64,000 bases of DNA from an uncultured Treponema sp. (GCA_946615905.1 CAMOIE010000013.1:1-64000); one strand, 5' to 3'. Positions 1-9,004 are shown, counted from the first letter of the stretch. Notes: generated by a model from the sequence alone, not told the origin. Program-made: numbers and translations.

Positions 1-1153
1 TGTGGACGTACTTGTTCTTTCCGTCATCGTCGTGGTATTTGACGTTCAGGCGGCGGGCCTGGTAGTCTGTGCAGTTTGACGTTGATGTGACTTCTCCGTA
101 GTCTCCATCTGGATGGGCTTCGTCAGAGCGGCCGGGCATCCAGGCCTCCAAGTCCCACTTGCGGTAGGCTGGCGCACCAAGATCTCCTGTGCATGTGTCG
201 ACAACGTGGAAAGGAATTCCAAGTCCTGTGAAGATTTCCTCCTCGATCAGGCGGAGTTTCTCATGGATTTCCTTTGACTGCTCTGGAAGGCAGTAGACGA
301 ACATCTCAACCTTGTCGAACTGGTGGACGCGGTAAAGTCCTTTTGAGAAGTGGCCTGCGGCTCCGGCCTCGCGGCGGAAGCAGTGGGAAAGTCCGCAGTA
401 GAAGAGGGGGAGGGCATCTTTTTTCAAGATTTCGCCTGAATGGTAGCCTCCCAATGTGATTTCAGCGGTCGCGACAAGGCAAGTTCCCTCGTCCTCGACG
501 CAGTAAACGTTTGACTCGTTTCCGCGCGGATTGAATCCGATTCCCTGCAAGACTTCCTGTTTTGCGACATCAGGAGTGATGAAAGTTGTAAAGCCGTGCT
601 TTCTGAGGATGTTCAGCGCGTACATAATCAGGGCTTCCTCAAGGAAGACAGCCTCGTTTTTAAGATAGTAGAATTTCTGTCCTGAGACTTTTGTTCCCCG
701 GTCAAAATCAATCAAGTCAAGGGCTTCGCCCAGCTGTACGTGATCCTTTGGCTTGAAGGCGAATTTGCGGGGAGTTCCGACTTTTTTCACCTCAAGGTTT
801 TCTGTGTCGAGCTTTCCGATCGGAACTTCCGGGTCACACATGTTTGGAATCTGGCGGCCGGCCTCGTCAAGGGCAGCCTCTTTTTCTGCAAGCTCTTTTT
901 CTGTCGCAGAGATTTCGTCCTTGATGGCTTTTCCCTCGGCGATGTACTTGTCCCGGGTCTCCTTGTCCAACTTCTGCTTCATGGAGGCGGCGTTCTCGTT
1001 GCGCTTTTTCTGCAAATTCTGCAATTTTGTAGTCAGAGCTGTGCGCTCGTCAAAAAGACGGACGACCAAATCAGCGTCAGCTTTCATATTGCGGTCTTCG
1101 ATGTTCTTTTTGACCGCCTCAAGATTGTCTTTGATAAAACGATAGTCAAGCAT
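1..1153 (-). CDS. serS: Seryl-tRNA synthetase, C-terminus cut by window edge
   Basis: Charges tRNA-Ser with serine in the cytoplasm (class II aminoacyl-tRNA synthetase). The 384 visible codons start at ATG 1153 with MLDYRFIKDN and give a charged N-terminal coiled-coil arm (about residues 1-110) followed by the catalytic core. The stretch around TAEITLGGYHSGEI and the class II motif 2 region (FRREAGAAG, then GLYRVHQFDKVEMF) are typical of SerRS. The reading frame stays open to base 1, so motif 3 and the stop lie outside the window. AGAAGG lies about 7 bases before the ATG. The gene appears monocistronic, with a TAG-ended lipoprotein gene about 120 bases upstream on the same strand. Identification is secure from family knowledge; only the end is missing. 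Confidence 0.96.
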   Translation of the reverse strand, partial: MLDYRFIKDNLEAVKKNIEDRNMKADADLVVRLFDERTALTTKLQNLQKKRNENAASMKQKLDKETRDKYIAEGKAIKDEISATEKELAEKEAALDEAGRQIPNMCDPEVPIGKLDTENLEVKKVGTPRKFAFKPKDHVQLGEALDLIDFDRGTKVSGQKFYYLKNEAVFLEEALIMYALNILRKHGFTTFITPDVAKQEVLQGIGFNPRGNESNVYCVEDEGTCLVATAEITLGGYHSGEILKKDALPLFYCGLSHCFRREAGAAGHFSKGLYRVHQFDKVEMFVYCLPEQSKEIHEKLRLIEEEIFTGLGIPFHVVDTCTGDLGAPAYRKWDLEAWMPGRSDEAHPDGDYGEVTSTSNCTDYQARRLNVKYHDDDGKNKYVH

Positions 1154-1272
1154 ATTAAACCTTCTGTTTTTTCACAAATCGCACTCAAATCTTATGGAAT
1201 TTAAATCCGTGGACCGGTGGAATTTGCTTATATTTTATAAAATTTTTCCTCTTCTTTCAATTATATCTATTT

Positions 1273-3054
1273 CTAACGTATGTCCACATAAAAACGTTTC
1301 AAGTAGATTGACCTCTTGTTTGCGTTTTTCCACAAGGGGGAGTCAGGATAGCCCTTTACGACAAAATCATAGGAATCGATTGCCGACCGGATATTCCTTA
1401 CTGGTGAATTCGCCTCGAAAATCTGTCCCTGCAAATACAAGGCCTCGTCGACCGCGATTTGCGCTGAATCCAAATACTTTTGGACTAATGAAAGGGCTTT
1501 CTCATAGTCTTTTTTACCGTATGCCTCTTTTGCCTGCTCCAAAAGTGACTTGTCGGAAACTGTCTCCATCTGGCTTTCATTGTGAGCTGACTCAAAGGCC
1601 GCCTGTGCATGGCTTTCGCTTACTGGCGCGGACTCCGTTTTTTGGATATTCGTGTTGACCTCTGTGCTTATGTTTTCAGCCGGACTTCTTGCCGCCTCTG
1701 GCGCAGGCTGATTTTTTTCGCCAGTTGAATGATTTTCCGTGGGGACAGTCTGGACGGGCTTTATTATCACAGGCTCGTATTCTTCGACCCCGCGTCTTTG
1801 TGGTTTTGGTGGCACAATTGAGGCGTAGTCTGGAGCGATTATGTGCTTTCCGCTTTTGCCTGTCTGGTTCAAAACTTCGACAGAAAGCCAGTCATCGATG
1901 TAATTTCCAGTCAGCGCATCATTTTTGTAGAAGTGCAGGGCTGATTTTCCAGACTTCCCGCTCCTGAATGTGAAAGTTGTGTCCCCGCTTCCGAGTTTGC
2001 GGCCAAAATAAGAGACTGTTCCCTGGTCTCCGTTCTCGCCGAGGTAGACCCATCCGGTTCCGGGGTAGACTACATCGAGATATTCTCCGCGTTTCACAGT
2101 GACCTCGCGGGACGGCTCTATGACTACAGGAGCCTGCTCTTCCGCTGCCTCTGTGAAAGTAATGCTCTCGCTCTCACTTTCCGTCTGACTTTCTTCTGTA
2201 ATCGCTGGATGCTCAGTTACAGCGACGTTTTCCGACTTTGAAAGACTGTCGGCCTGTGGCTTTGCTTTTTCAAGGCTATCTTGCGAGTCGGAATTTCTTT
2301 TTGAGGGCAATTCTTCTGTCTTTGTCTGTACAGGATTTTTAGCAGGCTCTATTCCTGTCGGGGCTTCCTGCGGCGGAAGGTTCACCGGCGGAGATTTTTT
2401 TTCAATTACCGTCGCTTCTGTCTCTGGCTTTGCAACAGCAACTTCCGCCTCTTCTTTTGGACTCTCACTTTCTTCCTTTTGTGCTTGTGCTGCTAGAGGA
2501 AGGTCCTTTACATTCGGCTCTGAAAGCTCCTCTGCAGACGGGATTTCTTTTACGACAGGTTCCACAAAATCTTTGTCAGATGTGTCTGTCTGGGGCAATT
2601 CGAGCGACTGGATTTTTTCTTCCGGCTCTATTATTTCCTCAGCGGCGATTTTGTCTTCTTTTTCGGCATTATTCTCGTCACTCTCATTTTCTGCGGGAGG
2701 ATTCTCGCTTGGGGATTTGTCGTTTGGTGACTTGTCGTTTTCGGAATTTTCCTCTTGATTTTTTATGCTTGCCAACGCTTCTGAAAAGTCACTCTCAGGC
2801 ATTTTCAGATGTTTGACTTCTGTCTCTTCAAAAATCGCTTTGGGAGTCTGATTTTCCTCTGGAACTGTTCCTGCTGGAATTTCAGCTCCCTGTGCCGGTG
2901 AGTTTGTCTTTTCAGAGAGATTCGCTTCATTCACGCTTGAAGAAATTTCATCTTCTGTCTGAGGCTGTGCTTTTTCTACTGAATCTGTCGTGCCGCAGGA
3001 CGTTAAAGAAATCAACGCAATGGCGGCTAAAGTGAATGCAATTTTTTTGCTCAC
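1273..3054 (-). CDS. Lipoprotein with acidic Pro/Glu/Ser-rich linker and C-terminal TPR-like region
   Basis: 593 residues of unknown exact role. The signal peptide ends in ISLTSC, so Cys20 is the probable lipidation site. Residues about 25-315 are low complexity (Glu, Ser, Pro, Lys) and probably disordered. Residues about 320-410 form a compact beta-rich segment (REVTVKRGEYLDVVYPGTGW onward), and the last 90 residues look like a TPR/BamD-like helical repeat (AKEAYGKKDYEKALSLVQKY). It is the last gene of the smc run: its GTG start overlaps the TGA of the upstream membrane-protein gene by 4 bases, implying translational coupling. A periplasmic scaffold or envelope-spanning lipoprotein is plausible, but this is inference. 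Confidence 0.8.
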   Translation of the reverse strand: MSKKIAFTLAAIALISLTSCGTTDSVEKAQPQTEDEISSSVNEANLSEKTNSPAQGAEIPAGTVPEENQTPKAIFEETEVKHLKMPESDFSEALASIKNQEENSENDKSPNDKSPSENPPAENESDENNAEKEDKIAAEEIIEPEEKIQSLELPQTDTSDKDFVEPVVKEIPSAEELSEPNVKDLPLAAQAQKEESESPKEEAEVAVAKPETEATVIEKKSPPVNLPPQEAPTGIEPAKNPVQTKTEELPSKRNSDSQDSLEKAKPQADSLSKSENVAVTEHPAITEESQTESESESITFTEAAEEQAPVVIEPSREVTVKRGEYLDVVYPGTGWVYLGENGDQGTVSYFGRKLGSGDTTFTFRSGKSGKSALHFYKNDALTGNYIDDWLSVEVLNQTGKSGKHIIAPDYASIVPPKPQRRGVEEYEPVIIKPVQTVPTENHSTGEKNQPAPEAARSPAENISTEVNTNIQKTESAPVSESHAQAAFESAHNESQMETVSDKSLLEQAKEAYGKKDYEKALSLVQKYLDSAQIAVDEALYLQGQIFEANSPVRNIRSAIDSYDFVVKGYPDSPLWKNANKRSIYLKRFYVDIR

Positions 3055-3413
3055 GGGGCGGCTCCTGTTATGTCTGCGGCAATTTTGTCGTTGGCTTTTT
3101 CAAGTTCATTTAAAATCTGACCGTCAGGAATGGTCAGGTACTCTTCGATTTCGTCCTCTGTCCACTCTTTTCCGATTTCGCGGCTGGGATAATAGTCCTT
3201 TTCGACGGTCGGCTTGTCAGGAATTATCAATTCGGAGTCCGGCGTAAAGTCGCTTTTCTCGTATTTGACCTTTTTTGCCGGACGGGTTTGGATCATGACG
3301 ACAACGAGGGCTAAAACAAAGAAAAAGAGAATGACCGCCGTAATCGCCGTGAGAATCGGCTTTCTGTGGATAAAGTCTGTTATTTCTTCGCTGATGCCTT
3401 CGATGTCTATCAT
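3051..3413 (-). CDS. Small single-pass membrane protein
   Basis: 120 residues, function unknown. A short N-terminal segment (MIDIEGISEEITDFIHRKP) is followed by one strong transmembrane helix (about residues 20-43, ILTAITAVILFFFVLALVVV) and an acidic C-terminal region. It is translationally coupled on both sides: its ATG overlaps the smc stop (ATGA, 3410-3413), and its stop overlaps the GTG of the following lipoprotein gene (3051-3054). The arrangement ties a membrane protein and an envelope lipoprotein to smc expression; whether there is a functional link to chromosome segregation is unknown. Confidence 0.8.
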   Translation of the reverse strand: MIDIEGISEEITDFIHRKPILTAITAVILFFFVLALVVVMIQTRPAKKVKYEKSDFTPDSELIIPDKPTVEKDYYPSREIGKEWTEDEIEEYLTIPDGQILNELEKANDKIAADITGAAP

Positions 3414-6400
3414 TTTGTCTCCGCCTCCGCAGAATTGTCACTTTGGGCTGGGCTTTGCTCCTCAGTTGGCTGGGATTCAGCCAACTGAGCTTCCGCCAAC
3501 TTTCTCGCCTTTTCTTCCTCGCGGGCCTTTCGTGCGGCTTCCTTCATTTCCTTCTCATGCTCGATTATCACAGGGTCTGTAATCGTGCCGTCAGGATTGT
3601 GGATTCTCTTTGGCGGGCGGGGCGGAACTACGACCCCTTCCTCTGGAGCCACGTCTTCCTCGACAAAAGGTGTTTCCTCATCGGGAACGATGTCTTCTTT
3701 TTGAATCTCCTCGCCAAGTTTAATCGTGATGATTTTACTGATGCCGGACTCTTCCATCGTAACGCCGAGCATGGTTTTCGCGCCCATTACGGTCTTTTTG
3801 TTGTGGGTGATTACAATATACTGGCTCAGCTTTGCGAATGAGCGGAGAGCCTGGACAAAAGACATTACGTTTTTGTCGTCAAGGGCCGCGTCAATCTCGT
3901 CCAAAAGACAGAATGGAGAGGGGCGGACCTGATATGTCGCGAAGAGGAGGGCTACCGCTGTCATTGTTTTCTCGCCGCCTGAGAGAAGGGCGATGTTCTC
4001 AAGCTTTTTTCCCGGCGGCTGTGCGAATATGTCGATTCCTGAAGTCAGCACGTTCTGCGGGTCAACAAGGCGAAGCTCCCCGCGGCCACCGTTGAAGAGT
4101 CTGCGGAACATGTTGTGGAAGTTCTTCTTTATTTTGTTGTATGTGTCAAGGAAAAGCTCCGTTGACTTTGACCTGATTTCCTCGGAGACCCGGATAAGGT
4201 TGTCGAGGGAGGTCTTTGTGTCGTCATAGGAGGCCTGTAGTTTTTCGTATCTCTCCTTCTGCTCTCCGAATTCCTCCGGTGCCATAAGGTTCACCGAGCC
4301 TAAATTCTTGAGGTCTTCGCGGGCTTTTGCAAGCTCTTCGCGCAGGACCGGGGAAGACTTGGTGATTTTATACATGTGCTCCTCAAATTCCATGAGGTCG
4401 CGAGAGTGTGTGTCGATAAAGTTCTGCTTGATGTTCTTGATGTCGTTTTCGCTTGTGACAAGCTCGACAGTAAGACGCTCAAGCTGAGCCTGGTACTTTT
4501 GCTGCTCCTCCTGCTTTTTGCGCAGGGCTGTCTGCTTGCCGGAGACTGAGGTGTTTCTTTCCGCAATCTCATCATTGAGCTGACCCATCTCCTCCGCGCA
4601 TTTTTGTCCGCGCAGCTCAATCGAGGCCAAGTCCCCTTGAATGTCGACAATCTGCTCGTTCAAGTCTTCAAGGTGCCTCTGCTCAGCGAAAAGCTCGTCC
4701 TGGTTTTGGCGCAGGGAGTTCTGCTCGGAGGTGAGGTTTCTGTGCAAAAGGTCTGACTCTGACTTGGCCGACTGAATCTGGGTCTGCATCTGGGCTTCTG
4801 AAATCTGGAGCTTGTTCAAAGTCTCCTTGTACTCCTCGATTTTGCCAGAAAGACTTTCGTTTTCCTGGTTGTAGCCTTCGATTCTCTCTCGGATCGCGCT
4901 CACTTTGTCCTGAATGCCAGAGATTTTTGAGTCAATCGCGCGTTTTTTAGTGATGATTCCTTCCGGTGACAAAAATTCATCGATAAAGGCCGGCATTGTG
5001 GCAGAATATTTTTTGACTGCCTCCTCGATTCCCTTTATGTAGTCAGAAAGGTCTCCGAATGCTTTCACCGCGTCGTCGGCGAATTTTTTCGTGTCATTTT
5101 CCGAGTGGCCGTTGATTGAGGCGAAGTCCGAGAAGATATTTTTACGGCCTTCCGCAAAGACGCGGATTTTGGCGACTGCCGTGTTGACTTCCTCAAGGGC
5201 GGCCTTGCTTGCGGCGGAGGAGAATCCTGAGTCCTTGAGCTTTGCGTCAAGCTCTGTGACGATATCCTCGGTGATTGCCTTAAGTTCTTCCTGCAATTTT
5301 GCGCGCTCGTCGTTCAAATCCTCGATTTCAGACCGACTCTCGTCAGCCCGCTTTTTGTTGGCGTCAATCTGGCTTCCGGCAGTCGTGATGTTCTCGCGGA
5401 ATGATGAGATGTTCTTTTTTACCTCTTCAAGCCGCTTGACTTTCAGATGTAGGTCAGCCTCATGCTCGTCGATTTCCTCATTAAGTGAGTCGATTCTGTC
5501 CTGAATGGCCTTCTGGTGGACTTCCAGAGTCCCGACTTTCTCACGGGCATTTGCCGCCTGCGTGTTGAAAGTCTTTGCCATCTCAAGTTTTCCGGTCTTC
5601 TCAGTCTGGATTTTGACCAGCTCCTGCTGCAGCTCTCCCATCTTTGACTGCAAGTCGCGGATTTTGTCGTTGTTCTCTGTAAGGGTGTTTAAAATCGCGT
5701 CAATCTCGGCCTGAACTGAGTTCCTTTTGTCCTCGGCCTCTTTTTTGTCGTTCTGGCGGCGGACTTTTGTCTGCTCGAATTCCTTGAGCTTTAAAAGCTG
5801 AATGTCAAGCTCGTGGTTGAAAATATCCTCTTTGAGGGCGCGGTATTTTATGGTCTTTTCGCTCTGTATTTTAAGGCTCTCGTAATTGCGCTTGTTCTCT
5901 GTCAGCGCGACTTCAATCTGGGCAAGGTTCTGCCTTGTCCTCTCAAGCTCTCTCTCTGCCTCTGCGCACTCAGCCTTTGAGCGGGAGATACCTGCGGCCT
6001 CCTCAAAAAGATAGCGGCGGTCTTCCGGCTTTGACGAGAGAATCTGGTCGATTTTTCCCTGCTCCATGACGGAGTAGGCTGCCTTTCCGACACCAGTGTC
6101 CATAAAAAGACGGCGGATTTCTGTCGGTCCTACCTGACGGTTGTTGATGAAATACTGGTTTTCGCCAGACCTGTAGAGGCGGCGTTTGATTGCAATCTCT
6201 GAGTCATCGAGGGGGAGAAGCCCGTTGTCATTTGAAATTGTAAGGGTGACTTCCGCCACGTTGAGGGCAGGGCGGGTCTCCGTTCCGTTGAAGATTACGG
6301 ACTCCATTGTGTCAGCGCGGAGATTTTTTGCCCTGTTTTCCGCGAGAACCCATTTTACGGAGTCCACGACGTTTGACTTTCCGCAGCCGTTGGGGCCTAA

Positions 6401-6487
6401 GAGCGCGGTGATTCCGTCGGCGAATTCAATGTGTGTTTTGTCGGCGAATGATTTGAAGCCGAAGATGTCAAGACTTTTTAAAAACAC
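3410..6487 (-). CDS. smc: Chromosome segregation ATPase SMC with atypical hinge
   Basis: SMC ATPases organise and segregate the chromosome as long coiled-coil dimers. The head is complete: Walker A GPNGCGKSN (residues 31-39), ABC signature LLSGGEK (834-840), Walker B CLLDEIDAALDD (860-871). Coiled-coil arms cover about 165-410 and 515-735. The middle (about 411-515) is helical and charged and lacks the glycine-rich pattern of the canonical SMC hinge. At 1025 residues, including a C-terminal tail of about 95 Pro/Glu/Lys-rich residues, it is well below the usual 1150-1200. The start is GTG 6487, with GAGG about 7 bases upstream. A promoter lies at 6523-6551. Two small genes follow with 4-base overlaps. 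Confidence 0.95.
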   Translation of the reverse strand: MFLKSLDIFGFKSFADKTHIEFADGITALLGPNGCGKSNVVDSVKWVLAENRAKNLRADTMESVIFNGTETRPALNVAEVTLTISNDNGLLPLDDSEIAIKRRLYRSGENQYFINNRQVGPTEIRRLFMDTGVGKAAYSVMEQGKIDQILSSKPEDRRYLFEEAAGISRSKAECAEAERELERTRQNLAQIEVALTENKRNYESLKIQSEKTIKYRALKEDIFNHELDIQLLKLKEFEQTKVRRQNDKKEAEDKRNSVQAEIDAILNTLTENNDKIRDLQSKMGELQQELVKIQTEKTGKLEMAKTFNTQAANAREKVGTLEVHQKAIQDRIDSLNEEIDEHEADLHLKVKRLEEVKKNISSFRENITTAGSQIDANKKRADESRSEIEDLNDERAKLQEELKAITEDIVTELDAKLKDSGFSSAASKAALEEVNTAVAKIRVFAEGRKNIFSDFASINGHSENDTKKFADDAVKAFGDLSDYIKGIEEAVKKYSATMPAFIDEFLSPEGIITKKRAIDSKISGIQDKVSAIRERIEGYNQENESLSGKIEEYKETLNKLQISEAQMQTQIQSAKSESDLLHRNLTSEQNSLRQNQDELFAEQRHLEDLNEQIVDIQGDLASIELRGQKCAEEMGQLNDEIAERNTSVSGKQTALRKKQEEQQKYQAQLERLTVELVTSENDIKNIKQNFIDTHSRDLMEFEEHMYKITKSSPVLREELAKAREDLKNLGSVNLMAPEEFGEQKERYEKLQASYDDTKTSLDNLIRVSEEIRSKSTELFLDTYNKIKKNFHNMFRRLFNGGRGELRLVDPQNVLTSGIDIFAQPPGKKLENIALLSGGEKTMTAVALLFATYQVRPSPFCLLDEIDAALDDKNVMSFVQALRSFAKLSQYIVITHNKKTVMGAKTMLGVTMEESGISKIITIKLGEEIQKEDIVPDEETPFVEEDVAPEEGVVVPPRPPKRIHNPDGTITDPVIIEHEKEMKEAARKAREEEKARKLAEAQLAESQPTEEQSPAQSDNSAEAETK

Positions 6488-6522
6488 AGAAACCTCATTT
6501 TAATTAACTGTTTAACTGAATC

Positions 6523-6551
6523 ATTATAATGAAATTTTAGGAGTCGTACAA
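6523..6551 (-). promoter_or_regulatory. Promoter of smc
   Basis: On the minus strand TTGTAC (6551-6546) and TATAAT (6528-6523) are separated by exactly 17 bases, a good sigma-70-type arrangement. The predicted start of transcription is about 25-30 bases upstream of the GTG of smc. Confidence 0.65.
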
Positions 6552-6554
6552 TAT

Positions 6555-6675
6555 GGGATTTTTTTTGATTTTTTGGCCGCTGCCGCCGCTTCGCGTCGGC
6601 CGCTACGTTCCGGGTTCGCTCCCGCTCATTTTAGGCAGACTTTCAGCCTGCCTAAAACTTACGCCCTTCACATCG
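6555..6675. repeat. GC-rich intergenic repeat element with hairpin (copy 1)
   Basis: Between the convergence-side end of the helicase gene and the smc promoter lies a GC-rich, non-coding block with CGCTTCGCGTCGGCCGC-type sequence. It contains a perfect 10-base inverted repeat (TTTTAGGCAG at 6629-6638, CTGCCTAAAA at 6648-6657, 9-base loop). The hairpin is framed by GCTCATTT on the left and AAACTTACG on the right; the same frame occurs around a different stem at 62677-62872 (minus strand). The block resembles the REP-like intergenic repeats common in treponeme genomes and may act as a transcript end for the helicase mRNA. Confidence 0.6.
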
Positions 6676-7833
6676 CTAGCGGTCTTCATCTGCTGGAGAG
6701 ATTAGCTTTCCATTTGAGAGGACTTTGGGGTAAACCGTGATTTTGAGCTTTTTCTCAAGGGCAGCGTATTTTCTCATCTCATATTCGTCCCCAATCACGA
6801 TGTTGATTCCTGTCTTTCCGGCCCTCGCAGTCCTTCCCGCCCTGTGGATGAAAAAATCCTCGTTTGACGGCATGTCCATCTGAATCACGTGCGTGATTCC
6901 AGGAATGTCGAGGCCCCGGCTTGTCAGGTCGCTTGTCACAAGAATCTTGATTTTTCCGCTCCTGAATTTGTCAATCGTGGCCTTGCGCTCAGTCTTGTCC
7001 TGCTTTGAGTACATTCCCGCGCAGTCAACCTTTTTATAGCGGAGTTTTGACACTATGTTCTGCACTTGGTCGACCTTTGACGTAAAGACAAGGGCTTTTT
7101 CGCATTGCTCTGCAAAAAGTAGGCTTCGGAGCTTGTCGATTTTCTCCCTCCTGTCGGCAAACAGGGCAATATGGGTGATTCTCTTTCTCAGCACGTCCTC
7201 AGGCGGAAGGTACAAAATCTTTGTCTCAAGTCCGTTTTTCGCCGCCCCCTGAATGATTCTCGCGGTTTTTTCTGAGATCGTGGCAGAGCAGGCGATGACC
7301 TGGGCAGTTTTCGGAACAAAGTCAAGGAGTTCTAAAGTCTCGTCGCGCAGCTCCGGGGATAGCAGGCGGTCAACCTCGTCGTAGACCACAGCCTCGATTC
7401 CGTCAGTCTTGAGCTTTTTGAGCTTTATCAGCTCCAGGATTCTTGCAGGGCTTCCGCATATAATCTCAGGCTTTTCCTTCAATGTCTCAATCTGCCGCTT
7501 GAGAGGACTTCCTCCGATAAAAAGGGCTGATTTTCTTTCCGTGACAGTCTGGACCTGTCCCTTCACCTGGGAGGCAAGCTCGTAGGTCGGGGCCGCGACT
7601 ATGATTTTAGCTTTTTTGCTCTCTTCCTCAGACTCGATTTTGCTCACAAGGGGCAGAAGGTATGCGAATGTTTTTCCGGTTCCGGTCTCGCTTTGGAAAA
7701 TGATGTTTTTGCCGGTGAAAATCTCAGGAATCGCCTGATTCTGCACAGGAGTGGGATTTTTGATTTCAATTTTCTCAAGTCGGCCTGTGATTTCTTTTGA
7801 GAGGCCGAGTTCTTCAAATGATTTGACTTCCAT
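6676..7833 (-). CDS. DEAD-box ATP-dependent RNA helicase
   Basis: 385 residues from ATG 7833 (MEVKSFEELGLSKEIT). The Q motif (NPTPVQNQAIP), Walker A (SETGTGKT), the DEAD-box variant DEVD (VVYDEVDRLL), SAT (motif III) and the motif VI region HRAGRTARAGKTG are all present, so both RecA-like domains are complete. There is no C-terminal RNA-binding extension, unlike DbpA or DeaD. It unwinds structured RNA, probably in ribosome assembly or mRNA decay; the specific substrate cannot be told. An ATG six codons further upstream also exists, but it lies upstream of a likely extended -10 (TGCTATAGT) that ends 6 bases before ATG 7833. No Shine-Dalgarno sequence precedes that ATG, so a leaderless mRNA is possible. 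Confidence 0.92.
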   Translation of the reverse strand: MEVKSFEELGLSKEITGRLEKIEIKNPTPVQNQAIPEIFTGKNIIFQSETGTGKTFAYLLPLVSKIESEEESKKAKIIVAAPTYELASQVKGQVQTVTERKSALFIGGSPLKRQIETLKEKPEIICGSPARILELIKLKKLKTDGIEAVVYDEVDRLLSPELRDETLELLDFVPKTAQVIACSATISEKTARIIQGAAKNGLETKILYLPPEDVLRKRITHIALFADRREKIDKLRSLLFAEQCEKALVFTSKVDQVQNIVSKLRYKKVDCAGMYSKQDKTERKATIDKFRSGKIKILVTSDLTSRGLDIPGITHVIQMDMPSNEDFFIHRAGRTARAGKTGINIVIGDEYEMRKYAALEKKLKITVYPKVLSNGKLISPADEDR

Positions 7834-7879
7834 AATATGACTATAGCACAAGGAGCGAAATTAGACTATAATCGATTTT

Positions 7880-9004
7880 ATGAAAGTCGCGATTGACACA
7901 TTCGGCTGCGGCCACGGACGCACAGGCCTTGGCTCCTACCTTGATTCTCTTACCGCCCGGCTGAAAAATCAGGATGACTGCACTTTTAAACTTTTCGGCC
8001 CTGAGATTGACCGCTACACCTACGGCCAGGAAAACGGCCTTGAATTCTCTTCGGTTAAAATCCCGGAGGGTGCCAAGTGGGAAAAGCTCTGGCATCTGAC
8101 CTCCGCAAATTCATTTTTGAAAAAACATAAGTATGATGTCGCCCTCTATACAGCTGCCGCCCGCTTCCTGCCATTGACTTTTAAGGTTCCTGGAGTCGCC
8201 GTGGTCAACGATGTATTAAGCGAGGTTTTCACGGTTGACGGCTCTTCCCGCACTTTCGGCCAGAAAATTTCAATCGAGGCCCTGAAAAACGTCGACAGGA
8301 TAATCGCCGCGAGCCGCTACATTCAAAACGATTTGGTCCGCTTCGGAATAAAAATCGAGAAAATCACCGTAATTCACAACGGAATCGACCACAAGCTTTT
8401 TTATCCCAGAAACTTTTCCTCTTCCGACTTGGTTGACATAAAGCCTTTCGCAATCAAACGACCATATTTTATCTACGCCTCCCGCCTCTCATCCTCCGCA
8501 AAGCGTCACGTCGAGCTGATTAAGGCTTTCTCCCTTTTCAAGGAAAAGACCCATCTTCCGCACAGGCTTGTCCTTGCCGGAAGCGACGGGGAATACTCAG
8601 ACGATGTTCACAAGGCCGCATTTCTCTCGCACTTTGCCTCCGACATCTTTATGACAGGATTTTTTCCCCACGAGTCGTTCCCTGAGTTGTATTCCGCTTC
8701 TTCCGGCTGTATTTTTCCTGCTGAGAATGAGGGGGTAGGGCTGCCTGTTCTTGAGGCCATGGCTTCTGGTATTCCTGTCGCCTGCTCACGTTCTGGAGCC
8801 TTGAGCGAGATTGCCGGTAACGTCGCCTTGTATTTTGACAGCGAGAACATAGAGCAGATGGCAGCCGCATTCGAGGCTTTTGCCCAAGATTCCGATATGA
8901 GAAAAGACCTGGTCGCGAACGGACTGGAACACGCAAAAGAGTTCAACTGGCAGAGTACGGCGGAAAAGACAATCGCCGTATTGAAAGAAGTCTGCGGAAA
9001 ATAA
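7880..9004 (+). CDS. Glycosyltransferase family 4 (GT-B fold)
   Basis: 374 residues. The N-terminal segment MKVAIDTFGCGHGRTGLGSY and the linker IAASRYIQNDLVRFGI...VIHNGIDHKLFYP are typical of GT4 enzymes. The C-terminal nucleotide-sugar site has the E-x7-E motif in ENEGVGLPVLEAMASGIPVA. It probably transfers a hexose to a lipid, glycan or glycoconjugate precursor on the inner membrane face; donor and acceptor cannot be inferred. It is divergent from the helicase gene with only 46 bases between starts. TATAAT at 7867-7872 lies 7 bases before the ATG and no Shine-Dalgarno is present, so the message may be leaderless. No sugar-biosynthesis neighbours help to assign a pathway. Confidence 0.9.
   Translation: MKVAIDTFGCGHGRTGLGSYLDSLTARLKNQDDCTFKLFGPEIDRYTYGQENGLEFSSVKIPEGAKWEKLWHLTSANSFLKKHKYDVALYTAAARFLPLTFKVPGVAVVNDVLSEVFTVDGSSRTFGQKISIEALKNVDRIIAASRYIQNDLVRFGIKIEKITVIHNGIDHKLFYPRNFSSSDLVDIKPFAIKRPYFIYASRLSSSAKRHVELIKAFSLFKEKTHLPHRLVLAGSDGEYSDDVHKAAFLSHFASDIFMTGFFPHESFPELYSASSGCIFPAENEGVGLPVLEAMASGIPVACSRSGALSEIAGNVALYFDSENIEQMAAAFEAFAQDSDMRKDLVANGLEHAKEFNWQSTAEKTIAVLKEVCGK

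Noticed and set aside
740-1204. Plus-strand ORF opposite serS
   Set aside because: Shadow frame of the synthetase gene; Phe/Leu/Ser-rich antisense composition and no ribosome-binding site.
1154-1272. Possible T-box leader upstream of serS (GGTGGA-like stretch)
   Set aside because: The sequence lies on the plus strand relative to a minus-strand gene and lacks the conserved T-box core; T-boxes are mainly Firmicute elements.
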